Shown piece by piece: positions 1 through 10,316 of a DNA stretch of 64,000 bases. This DNA comes from Medicago truncatula (Eukaryota > Streptophyta > Magnoliopsida > Fabales > Fabaceae), in NCBI RefSeq assembly GCF_003473485.1, contig NC_053044.1, positions 48,400,091-48,464,090 of the forward strand, given 5' to 3'. Every line of letters begins with the position of its first letter. Within the stretch, counting starts at the first letter, position 1. The position numbers were made by a program, and so were the translations under genes. The notes beneath the pieces are model-generated. The model did no database searches. It saw nothing but the letters and a program-made list of their open reading frames with translations, and had not been told where the DNA came from.

Positions 1-837
1 AGTTATTTATGTAACACACGGATTAATTTCGGTTTATTCTCAAATATGTACTTTTGTTTTGTTTTAAAACATGAAGTGCTTGTGCGGATTGCTATCTATG
101 GTGATTGCTTATGTTATGTTTATTTATCAAATTTCCTTATTGTGTTTCATGTAATTTGGAATCATTTATGTTATTGTTTCTTTTTCCACACATGGTACAT
201 GTAATTTGGAATGTTTGATTGGAACTATTTGTTCTAAGTTTCTGATCATACGATGGTTGTGTCTGGGAGGAAGGTAATCTACAGAGGATGAGGTGGCAAT
301 GTTAAGCTAAGCTAAGGATATGCTTGTGAACTGTTAAGCTAAGCTAGTTTATACTTTATTGTTATGTAGTTGGATAGGTAAACATCTATGGTTAGAAAAG
401 CTAGTTAATCATAGTTGGTTGGTTTGGTAAAAGAAGCTGATGAACCGACCGTACGTTAATTAAGGACACTTATTTTCAAAAATAGAAAAAAAAATGCACT
501 AAAAGTTTAATTGTATTAAACTATAGCTATATACTCTACTACATTTATATTTATTTTTTAAGCGTATATAACTTAAGAGACAAGTGGAAGAACTGTTAGT
601 GCATTTTTTTTAGTGCAAGGGTTTAAAGGGTTCTCGGTATTTTTTAGTGCATTTTTTATGCTTGTGAACTGTTCTCGCATATTACCAAAAAAATAAAATA
701 CGAAGGGTTTAAAGGGTGTGTTGAAGAACTGTGGCTGAATACTTCCTCTTATAAAGCAAAAAATACCTCGATTATTCTGCACATCAAAACTCAAAATATA
801 ACTTATTATATGTATAAGTAATAACTCAACTGGCTTG
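1..837. other. AT-rich intergenic stretch, no gene seen
   Basis: No protein of recognisable family is encoded here on either strand. The minus-strand open frame around 573-842 is low-complexity and overlaps the SINE that follows, so it is not called. Short words such as gttaagctaagct recur near 302-345, but no element ends could be defined. Confidence 0.5.
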
Positions 838-978
838 GTCACCGTGAGCTTAAATCAGCTAATAGGGACATTGCATAATATATACGGGGTCTGGGTTCGA
901 ACCCAAACCCCGGATACCCTTCTTATTCACATTAAAAAGGTGAATTTCTAGCCATTGGGTTACTACACAAAAAAATTT
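838..978 (+). mobile_element. tRNA-type SINE with 15-bp target-site duplication
   Basis: The element carries an A-box-like start (gtgagcttaaatcagc), a B box (gggttcgaaccc) about 50 bases later, a body ending in gtgaatttctagcca, and a short A-rich tail. The same arrangement recurs at 13444, 21838 and 61548. It is flanked by a 15-base target duplication with one mismatch (aactcaac[t/c]ggcttg at 823-837 and 979-993). The right copy overlaps the last codons of the neighbouring HLH fragment, so the insertion was immediately beside that fragment. Confidence 0.85.
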
Positions 979-982
979 AAAC

Positions 983-1198
983 TCAACCGGCTTGAAATTC
1001 TCCCAACTTACAAGACATCAGGTTCATGAGCTTAGTCTTCAGTTTTAAGCATTTCAAGCAACGTATGGCTTCATCAAGAAGCTGAATTGGATCCTTGTCC
1101 TCACCAGAAATTATACACTGCAGAATGGTTATAAGATCCTGTATCTTTCTCTTTCTCATCTTCTTATTGCCTGTTAAGGAACCCATTTCACCTAATGG
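983..1198 (-). pseudogene. Orphan helix-loop-helix fragment of a SAC51/bHLH143-145-type gene
   Basis: A 67-codon reading frame starts at 1186, with four extra upstream codons (PLGE) before a stop at 1199-1201. It reads MGSLTGNKKMRKRKIQD, then a helix-loop-helix with the diagnostic words LLDEAIRCLKCLKLK. From memory, this matches the conserved C-terminal block of plant SAC51/bHLH143/144/145 proteins, including the residues before the basic-like region. The long N-terminal part of that family (normally over 200 residues) is absent, and the tail after LKLK differs from the usual ALGLDAL-type ending. It is most simply a gene fragment moved by retroposition or transposition; a short expressed HLH peptide is possible but unsupported. 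Confidence 0.55.
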
Positions 1199-1615
1199 TC
1201 ACTAGAACTTCTGGATCCCTATGATTAACATAGAATTTAAAAGAAGATTGAAGGACCACATAATGAAGAGATCCGCAGCACTGTATTTTAGCATTTGATC
1301 TAAGAATGATACAACTCTAGTTAATCAACATTTAGTTCAGATGAGCATAATGGGGAAATACTTCCCATGTTTCTGACTACAAAATTATGTTTCAAGAGTC
1401 ACAAAAGGAATAAATATTTGCCATATTGCCTAAAGGAGTAATAATTTTTTTTTATCGCCGTCATCATCAACAATGCAAGATTTAATAAGGTATTTTCATT
1501 AGCTCAATTACATAAGAAAATAACTAAACCTAATTGGAAGTACCATAAAGCCAATACTAAGCAGCTAGATGCGTGTGGGAAAACTAGGTGATATTCCAGA
1601 TAGATATATGTAACT
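1199..1615. other. 3' flank of the mitochondrial carrier gene
   Basis: This holds the 3' untranslated or intergenic sequence between the carrier stop codon and the HLH fragment. No further coding sequence or repeat could be defined. Confidence 0.4.
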
Positions 1616-4600
1616 CTACTCTAAATCGAGATTTTTCTTCATACTTTCATAGACCATATAAGTAATGCTCGCAGCTGGCACAACTTTGAGTAGATTTGGA
1701 AGGAGTCCCTTGTAGAAACCTCTAAAGCCTTCATGCTGAAAAGTTCTACAAAATGCATCAAACATTCCCTTATAAGCATCGGAACTGTTCAAAGGTTGTG
1801 CCTGAAGCCTGAAAAAGGATTAAAATGTAATGTCAGCAAAGAACATCCCTAAAATAACAAATACAAAACCAGTTCTGAAAAATACAAATGATTCCGATCA
1901 TTTCATTTGGATAAAGAGGGTAGAGAAACAATGCTATACCTAGTACGAATAACCTGCAGTGGATAGACACATGTAGCTCCAAGAGTTCCAGAAATTGTCC
2001 CACATCCTAGTTGTACTAGAGGACCAGGATCTATGAAGGAGGGAAAACAATAATAAGAAATGGTTTCACTTTTCAAAGGTAAAAGTTTAATGATTGTTAA
2101 TTTGTTATTAAACAAAATAAGCATGTTTAGCGGTTGCAGTAATACCATACCACTATCATGAATAATATATTTCTTGGACATATCTTTCAAGGTATCATAA
2201 AAAGCAAGATCAATGCCAGCATAAGGAATCATGCCAATCACAGACGGAAGAAGTCCTCGGTAGAAAGCTCGAGGTCCTTCTTGAACCCATATATTCTTTG
2301 TGAGGGTTCCAAGTTTAGGAGCCCTTCCACCTTCAGAAGCACAAGTTTGTAGCCTAGTTTTGATAAGGTCCATAGGATAAATTGCGGTCTGCGCAATTCC
2401 ACCAGCCACGCCACCTGCTAAAAGCCTCCCAGCAGCACCAATATCCGAATTGTTCCCTTGAGCCTCTCCAATTACTTTTTTCAACATTTCAAAAGCATAG
2501 AATTTGATTGCACTTTCTGGTGATACCTTCACAACATTCAATCCATTACCTCGGAAAAATCCCCTTATATTATCTTGCTTCCATATTGTCGTAACTGCGG
2601 AAACAACAGAAGAACGTGTAGTCTGAACTTGCAACATCACCTTCAGACGATCGAGAGGTGCGGTAGCAGTACGTGAAGTAGCACCTGCTATTCCTCCAGC
2701 AATAAAATATTTGCTCCGGTTAGCGTGCTTGCTAATGTCTTCAGGAATGACAGCTTGGTCTCCAATGTCTACATGGTAGACTCTCTCCCAATGGTGATAT
2801 ATATTTTCAATAGTTGCTTCATGAGGGTAAAGTAGAAGAAAATCTCTCCATTCTTCAAAAGTGATAGTTCCATTATTGTCCTTGTCAACGTGCTCCACAA
2901 AGCGAGCAAGCTCCTCTTCATCCATTTCAATTCCTGCAGCATTGAAACTGCTCATGCTTATGATAAAAACTATCAGGTAAAAAAAAAAAAACTTTCGCAA
3001 AAAGGAAAACCATCTTCTATATCCACTACAACTGCAGTGGTCATAGCAGATTATTACACATAAATAAGAAACCAAACAATCAAAGATGTAACAAACACAA
3101 TATAGAATGGAAAAGGTATAAACTTGGGAAAGAATATACAACATCTGCAGCTAGTCAACATTCTTCACAGACAATTGTTACAACTGGTTAAAATGTCCCG
3201 TTAAAAAAGCAAAGCATATATATCCCTTCACAATCATAGAATCCACAATCCAATTCCCATTTATCCTAAACTACATAAGTCTAAAAGCCAATATTACAAG
3301 CTTGATTAACTTGTTTTATGTCACAAAAAGCTTTTAACCAAAAAAAAAAGAAGAAGTTATTCCTGATCAGTGAATTGAAGACATCGGTTAAAAAAGTATT
3401 TAATACATTTTCTCACTTTTAATAACTTTAAATTGAAAAGGGAAATCACATACACCTCTAGTGAGGAAGTATGTTTAAATAGCACATGGCCTTTCTATTT
3501 TTGAATAAACACCCATCATAGTTATTTGTTGAGAAAATTCTACTAACCTCCTTGCAATTCTGTTTCTGTGGCACGCCCCTATACTTATAATCCTACATAA
3601 TAAATAGAGGGGGAAGGGGAGGGGAGGGAAATTGAGGGGAGATCATTGTTTTACACAGAATAGTATGGGCTATCTGTCATTTAAGCACACCTCAAGAGAG
3701 GTCAGAACCATTTCCTCTTAAAAAGCATTAAATACTTTTCCCCCCCAGTGTTTTTTTCCATGGCAGGTAACCTTATTCGAGACACTGTCAGACACTATGC
3801 ACATGTTTGGTTATGAGTTGACAAAAATCGACTTTGAGTGAATTGATCATGTAAAATTGATTTTGGCTAAAAGTGAGTTGAAAGTAAAGTGAACAATAAA
3901 GTTGAGTGTTAAAATCATTTCTAGAATCAAAAGCTCCAATTTCTAGCATCGAGTAGAATCAACTCTGGAGGCAAAATCAATTCCCCCTGAGAGCAACCAA
4001 ACATGTCAGAATCAATTCTACACCTCAACCAGCCAAATTCAAACTAAAGTATAATATAAGAAACATATTTTCATTATAAATCTTCTACTTTAAGACTGGT
4101 TTTCACTAAGACAGCATTATACTTTTCTTCTATTAGAATTTTCCTAATAAAAAACTCAACCTACATAAAGCAAACAACCAAAAATAGTAACAAATAACAA
4201 AAAATGATTAAACTAAAGGCAAAAGAAAAAGGAAGAGAATATACCAGCCCTATCAAGAGCATCCCAAAGCTCTTCAGGAAGAATACTACCACTATGTTCA
4301 ACATCAATAGCTTGAAAAATACAATAAAGTTCCAATTCCTTATCATCCATATATCTCCTAAACTCATTGTAATCAACCCTACCATCACTATTAGCATCAC
4401 AAACCATGAAAAGCTCTCTTGCATATTTATACTCCGCTGGAATTTGCAATGCAGATAACCCTTTCTCTATCTGAATATAATCTATGTACCCATTATTCCC
4501 TCCATCAAAGAAATTGAAAAGGCTTCGAATGCGAATTTCCCTTTCTTCTTTTGTTTCACCTAATGCCTCAAGCACGTGATCTAGTGAAATGTTTTTTGAG

Positions 4601-4629
4601 ATCTTCTTTTTGATACTGCCACCACCCAT
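1616..4629 (-). CDS. Ca2+-dependent mitochondrial ATP-Mg/phosphate carrier (SCaMC/APC type)
   Basis: Four exons join in frame into 483 residues: 4629-4245, 2933-2151, 2030-1940 and 1808-1616, all with GT-AG introns. The N-terminal half has four EF-hand loops at about residues 42-53, 78-89, 109-120 and 145-156. The second and fourth are canonical ([24 protein letters not shown]). The first lacks an acidic residue at loop position 3 and ends in Gln, so it probably binds Ca2+ poorly. The C-terminal half is a three-repeat mitochondrial carrier with signatures PLDRLK, PMDLIK and PLQVIRTR. Known relatives exchange ATP-Mg or ADP for phosphate across the inner mitochondrial membrane under cytosolic or intermembrane Ca2+ control. 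Length matches Arabidopsis APC1-APC3 (about 480-490 aa). Intron 1 (1.3 kb) carries a small MITE. Family is certain; the exact paralogue is not. Confidence 0.93.
3801..4006. mobile_element. Small TIR element (MITE) in carrier intron 1
   Basis: Ends are acatgtttggtt and aaccaaacatgt in inverted orientation, with internal gattttgg / aaaatcaatt words also inverted. A related element lies at 39413-39640. No target duplication was resolved, so superfamily is open. Confidence 0.55.
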
Positions 4630-5019
4630 TGTGTTGATTTGGTTTTTAATGAATTATGAGATAACCCTTTTGAGCATTTGACATTTGAGGATGAAAAGTT
4701 TCGAACTTTGTTTTCAGATCTGATGTTGGACTGAGAAGAGTGTCTGAAGATGAAAATTACAACAAAACTGGTAATTGCGACGGTTTCAACATTTTGCATA
4801 TGTTTCTATTTCTGTGTAAAAGAAAAAGATTTTTTTCGACAGAATGAACACGTTTTTATTTTGTTTTGTGGTGTATCTTTGGGGATAAAAAGAAAAGATG
4901 ATTGTTGCAACTTGCAAGTTAAAAATGTGATGTCAAATGTGAAGGGTGACTGCATTTTGGTGTTGAATAATAAAACTGGCTAATAAATGTATGCAAAAAG
5001 ACAGATTTTATGGTATATT
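4630..5019. other. 5' leader and promoter region of the carrier gene
   Basis: Immediately upstream of the carrier start codon. The open frames in it overlap the leader and are low-complexity. No clear TATA element was chosen. Confidence 0.35.
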
Positions 5020-5300
5020 GTTTTTTTTTTTTTTTTAACAAAAACAAAATTATTCATTCATTCAAATCGATAGAATACATCAGATACAAACATCGCTAAA
5101 AACGTAAAGGGTGAATCTGCAAATAAACTCACAGCATCCAAGTTAATAGCATACAATGGCAAAATGCCTACAAATAATATGATAAAACTTAAGTCACCGA
5201 AATACCCATGATTCCGAATCTATGGTTGAATTTGTAATTAACTGATGTAGATCTTTCAATAAAAACTGAACAAACACCACGACAAAACGCAAAATCAAAC
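5020..5300 (-). mobile_element. Poly(A)-tailed dispersed repeat, copy 1 (LINE-like 3' tail)
   Basis: Read on the minus strand, the sequence ends in tgaatgaataattttg followed by an A-rich tail. The same ~230-base sequence occurs at 9720-9950 (plus strand) and 29785-30010 (minus strand), each ending at the same point before an A run. This is the pattern of 5'-truncated non-LTR retroposed copies. No protein domain is visible in this tail, so the family is inferred only from structure. Confidence 0.6.
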
Positions 5301-5460
5301 GCCGCACAAGACGACGAATAATACAACACCGCACTTAGACGACGAAATCACAAAAAACATAAAAGGAAAAACTTAATAGATGTGAAAACCACTTATTTAA
5401 ATTTTATGGGATATTTGCCAAATAACAATGGTATACTTTTCTTTTCTTCTCTCAAAAAAA
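5300..5460. other. Intergenic filler
   Basis: AT-rich sequence between the retroposed tail and the TIR element; nothing recognised. Confidence 0.3.
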
Positions 5461-6715
5461 AGAAAAGAAACTTAAATATTGGTCCATGTATTAGGCTCGT
5501 TTAAAAATTGGTCCATGATTCGCTAATCCTTGCATTGTTTAATCATTTAAAATTTCACCCCTAACCCACTTAATGACCGTCACCTCATCAAATTAACAAA
5601 ATGATACATGAATGGACAAAAATACCCTCATCATCAACTCTGGTTTGCAATTCCCATTTCCTTTTTCTTATGTTCATTACTAGTTCTATGCTTTGATTAT
5701 TCTCACTCCCAAATTCGTTCACAAATATAACATCAAAATTTCATTTCCCACGAGAGCTAACAACTGCAACAACATACTATTTTCTTCAATCCATTTATGG
5801 GTATTCAATTTCACTATCTCCTGGTCATGTATATATTTAATTTCTCAGATTAGTTTTTTTTTTTTTTTAATAAAAAAAAATCAGAAAATGATAATGTTAT
5901 TATTTTGTTCAAGTAAGAAACAAACAAAAAGGATAGGATACATGACAAAGTGATTCTTCTTTCACCTTTTTCTGGAAAATCAAATGGGTGTGGACATGAA
6001 AACAGAAATCAAAAGCAAATGGGTGTTGATTCACGGAATGGAGACAAGAAAGAGGAAGAAGAACAAATAGAAGCATCGAGTGAAAAAGAGTGACTGTCGT
6101 GACTGGATGCGAAATCACGATCGAAAGAGGATCGGAGCAGATACGGCGGCGGCATGGACGGCTCGCGATCGGAAGTTTGGTCTGGTTTGGTTGTGGGTTG
6201 TTGTTCTTGTTGTTGTTTTTGTTCTTGGTCTTTTGAACTTGTTAATTGGTTGGTTGATAAACCTGAATTGGGTTGTTGTAGTGGTTGTTGGATTGTATTT
6301 GATTTTGAGTTTAGATTATTTAAAAAAAAATCTTACTGATTTTGTATTTTTTTGAGAATTGGTTTCTTGTTTGTATTGGTGGTGATGGAAGAGATGGATA
6401 CAATTGGTGGTGGTGGATGAGATGGAAGAAGAAGAAAGCTTTGAAACAGGAAGTTTATTTTTTTTTTTCAATTTGGGAATGGATGTTGTTTGCAGATCCA
6501 GTAAGAAGAGGAGGGAGGAATGTGAAGAAGATAAAGATAGGGGTAAAATTGTCATTTTATATGTGGGTTGATCAATTAACGGAGCCATATCATCAAATTA
6601 ACAACGTGACATTAATTAGATTAAAGGACGAAATTTTAAATATTAAACAATGCAAAGTTACTTTGAAGGAATTGACGTTCCACTTAAAAATTCTAGTATA
6701 TTGTGTCAAATAAAA
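5461..6715. mobile_element. Long-TIR element with G-rich internal segment (Mutator-like, ends approximate)
   Basis: The left arm around 5533-5640 and the right arm around 6540-6655 are imperfect inverted copies, sharing gcattgtttaat, ttaaaattt and tcaaattaaca in reverse order. The interior from about 5980 to 6540 is richer in G and purine tracts and contains gtggtggtgg-like runs, unlike the AT-rich arms. Open frames there are low-complexity and not called as genes. The layout resembles Mutator-like elements that carry a foreign internal piece, but no donor gene was recognised and no exact target duplication was confirmed. Confidence 0.5.
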
Positions 6716-7863
6716 AAGAAATGTCATTATATTTATCGGCTAAGATTTATGAACTATTTTTATTCAAATTTTCGTTCATTCTAATCTTTTTTATCGAATA
6801 TTTATATATTGATTATTCTTTTCTTTTGACTCGATAATATTTTGCTTGTTTTCTTTTGACTAAATAGTATTTTGCTGTTGAATCTAAATGGGGCTACTAA
6901 GTATGTGAAAAAGAGGCATTTCATTGGATACTCTCCATGTTTTTTAAGGAGATATTCTCCTTTTTTTTTTCATTGGATATTCTCCATGTTTTTGTTTTTA
7001 GTTAAAAGAGTTATGTTCATCAAAACATCTTTTATGTGATGATGATGTCAGGTGTGCGATTAATCAACAGTAGATTGATCTAAGCGGAAAGAGATTTAAA
7101 CTATAGATAATCACTATTAAATAAAAATAAAAATTTCGTATATAATATAATATAAAAACAAAAATAGTGTCAGATTACACATAAAATTTGAAGTAGACAA
7201 TACATTAAGAGAAACACTATTTTAAAAGGTTGTAGCTTTGTGTTTATTTTACAATTAAATTTTAATTTATTTTGACTTTTCAGAAGTAATCTTATTTGAT
7301 GTTTGTTGGACATTAGACATTATTACCTTTTTTTTTAGATTTAGTTTGACATGTTACGAGAGTTTAACAATGAGTAGTGTTATTTGACAACCATGTTTTT
7401 ACAAAAAAAAATATGTATTGATACGAAAATCAAAGTAATAGATAGAAAATAAAAATATAATATAAGTATGAAAAAGAAAATTATCACAAAAGTTGTTATA
7501 TAATGATCTTACAAATATAATTTCTCTTTAACAATTCATATCGAATATAACCTTCATTTGTCAAATATATATTTTAATTTAAAGCTCACTATGAGAAAAC
7601 TTTTTAAACAATTTTTTTTAAAGAATGAGAAAACTTTTTAAACTTAAAATATTATAATGTGTCAAAACTAAATTCTAATCGTGTAAAGAAAAGAAAATGT
7701 AATCACTTTTTCCTTCTTTTCATTTTGGACACTTTGGCCTAGTTGTAAAGTACTTTCCACGCATACGTGTTGGCCAGTTCGTTGAGACACGTTGCTTATG
7801 GAAAATTATTTGCAATTATGCATAGGAACGCATGAGTGAGCCCAAAAATAAAGTAGAGTAGAA
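6716..7863. other. AT-rich intergenic stretch
   Basis: No coding sequence recognised. A short word (agttgtcacaaaagttgtta type) near 7475-7495 recurs near 9110-9130, hinting at another diverged dispersed repeat, but its ends were not definable. Confidence 0.4.
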
Positions 7864-7872
7864 ATATATTTA

Positions 7873-8282
7873 GGCAAATTCTATGGTACATCCAATAAAT
7901 TTGGGTGTATTGGTACACCAAGTCGTAAAATTAATAATAAATGAGTTGTTTTTTTGAAGAAAAATAATTATTTTCTATCATTGACAACTAAGATAATTAA
8001 ATTTTATATACCAAAAGTTTCGACGAAATAAAATTTAATTTTTAAGAATTTTTTATTACTCATAACAATGAATATTGATTATTTTTTATGACAAAATGTA
8101 AATTTTGTAATATGATCCTTATAAACAATGAAATGATGGTTTTTTTTTATGAAATGATGTTTTCTAAAATATAAATATTGACAAATACCTTTTTATTTCA
8201 TTAAAGTGATCTTTAATTTATATATTTTGTAAAACAAGAGTACCGGTACACTTAAAATTGTGAGTGTACCATAGAAGTTCCC
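7873..8282. mobile_element. Mutator-like MITE, 410 bp, 9-bp target duplication
   Basis: Inverted ends ggcaaattctatggtaca and tgtaccatagaagttccc are bounded by an exact 9-base duplication (atatattta at 7864-7872 and 8283-8291). The interior has no coding potential. Nine-base duplications are characteristic of the Mutator superfamily. Confidence 0.8.
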
Positions 8283-8292
8283 ATATATTTAA

Positions 8293-8654
8293 GGGTTAAT
8301 TTAACTGTGTTTTACCTTTGTAATATAGGTAATTTATGGGTTTGTCTTTTGTAAAAAAGAATTGAATTCGGTCTTGTAAATTTATTTTCTTTTCAAAATA
8401 ATCCCCAAGGTCACCTGACTGTACAACATCGATGATCTGGCAGGAGGTAGACCAAAATTTGCTCAAATTATTAGGGGTAAACCAAAATTTGCTCAAATTA
8501 CAGATAGTAAACTGAAATTTTCTCAAATTACAGGGAGCGAAATTTTTCATGAAAGTCCAAAACAAAAAAAAATATTTACAAGGACAAAAAGAAAAATTAC
8601 AGGGTGAAAACCGAAAATGACCTATATTACAAACGGGTAAAACACTAGTAACCC
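8293..8654. mobile_element. Long-TIR MITE of the GGGTTAAT family, 362 bp
   Basis: The ends begin gggttaat and finish gtaaccc, and both arms contain tgtaatatagg in inverted orientation. It abuts the preceding element with one base between the latter's target duplication and this terminus. The flanking target duplication is degraded. It belongs with 31869-32067 and 53133-53510 by shared arm sequence. Minus-strand open frames with repeated CN.SKFWFTP-like words are by-products of its arms. Confidence 0.65.
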
Positions 8655-9715
8655 ATATTAAATAGGTCGACAATTTTCTTTTGTAACAAGCCAAAATAAA
8701 TAAATAAAACATCAAAGGTGACCTACCCCACACAAGATGTGATAAAAAAAAGTTACACATAGTTAATATAGTAGCCACTATTAACAACAACTAAAAAAAC
8801 ACAACAACAACAAAAATTACAAGATCAATCACATGCAAGCTAAGAGATTTTGCCACCAAACATGATAAGTGAAAGCGAAAATAATCATTTTTGCCTTTAA
8901 CCATAAAATGATTGCAACTTAACTTCGTCGAACATGTGATCTATGTCAACATTTTTGTTGTTAAAAATATTAGTATTCCTTTCTTTCCAAATTGTTCAAA
9001 CGCATGAGAATCATACCACCTTCAGAAATGGATGAGTAAATCGAGGAAAACCTACCAACCGACCAAACTGAATAAAATGATAAAGTAAAGACATATGTAA
9101 GTATGAGAGAGAAAGTTGTCACAAAAGTTGTTAGAAAATGATTGTTCAGATATCATTTATCTTTTATCATTTATGTTTAGTTCATTGACATGTTCGTAGA
9201 CCAATAATTAGATTATATAATATCGGCACCGACTTCTATGACATTTGAGATTTAGATTTTGTTATGTTTGATTTAGATTCTGTTATTTTTGAAAGTATTT
9301 TTCTTATGGACCAAATTTGTTTTATTTTTGTTACAATTTTTTTTTAAATGTTTTGGGTAGAGAATATGACACATATCCTTACTCAGTCCAGCCAATTAAA
9401 CATGTGTTTGGATTAGCTTTTGCATGGCAAATAGACAAATATCATGTCGCGAGGCAAACTAGTAAAAATCTTAAAGTTACAAAAGCTAAAAACGTGAAAA
9501 GTTATCGTGATTATAAAAATCATATAATCACTACTAAATCAAACAAGCACTTAAACCCCTACTAGAAGGTATAAGTTTAAATTTGAACAAAATTTCTTAA
9601 AAATATCGTTATTTCAAACTTGAAAACATCAAATTAGATGTTAAAAAAAAAACACATAGCACTCATACATGATACTCGATAGTATTTAACGATTTAAGCG
9701 TGTGAAAAACTAAAT
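8655..9715. other. Intergenic stretch, no gene seen
   Basis: Only short or low-complexity open frames are present. The frame at 9317-9565 has no recognisable domain and sits in repetitive AT-rich sequence. Confidence 0.4.
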
Positions 9716-9950
9716 TTTGATGTTAACTACTCTTGTTTGTTTATATGAGTTTACCGTCTTAGTAGTACAATTAAATATAATCATATTTATAAGTATATGT
9801 ATTTTGTTGTTTTATGCTATTAACATGGATACGTGAGTTTGAGTTTATTTACAGATTCACCCATTTGTCTTTAGGGACTTTAACTTTCTATTGTATCACT
9901 CTGTCAATTTGAATGATGAATATCGTTTATTTTGTCAACAAAAATGATCA
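9716..9950 (+). mobile_element. Poly(A)-tailed dispersed repeat, copy 2
   Basis: The same family as 5020-5300, here on the plus strand. It shares atgctattaacatgga, gtttatttacagattcaccc and the terminal tgaatatcgtttattttgt before an A-containing end. Confidence 0.6.
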
Positions 9951-10316
9951 ATTTATTATTTTTTTCGTAATTAAATTTATTGTTAAAATTAAATGTTGAC
10001 AAATAGCTTAGGTGAAAAATGACAAGAAACGAAAGGGCCCCAACGTTGCGGAACAAAAATTAGCTAATGTTACCTAAAGTGCAGTTCCATGCATTGACCA
10101 GAGACCAACAACATAGGTGCTCTTGAACCAATAACGTAGCATTCTATTCTAGGACATCAATTTGATCCTTTGCATGCGGATAACAACATAGCATATGTGA
10201 TACATTCAATACATTACAACACAACATATTTTTCTTTCATGTTGCACTATCCCATACTCCAAACAATGCTACTTTTAATTTAGCTTCATTGTTGCCAAAT
10301 CCACATCTATACAGAC
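9951..10316. promoter_or_regulatory. Upstream region of the SDR gene
   Basis: About 360 bases of non-coding sequence before the inferred SDR start codon. It contains no repeat I could delimit and presumably holds the promoter and leader; no specific element is claimed. Confidence 0.3.

Noticed and set aside
2155-2352. Plus-strand open frame of 64 codons
   Set aside because: It is antisense to exon 2 of the mitochondrial carrier, whose protein is unambiguous.
2934-3144. N-terminal extension of the carrier frame beyond the EF-hand exon
   Set aside because: The stretch is hydrophobic and low-complexity, and a good acceptor at 2934 joins it in frame to exon 1, giving the family's normal length.
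6080-6713. Overlapping plus-strand open frames (WVVVLVVV-like)
   Set aside because: They are G/T-rich low-complexity sequence inside a long-TIR element; no domain.
8296-8790. 164-codon minus-strand frame with repeated CN.SKFWFT words
   Set aside because: It lies mostly within the MITE 8293-8654; repeated words come from repeated arm sequence.
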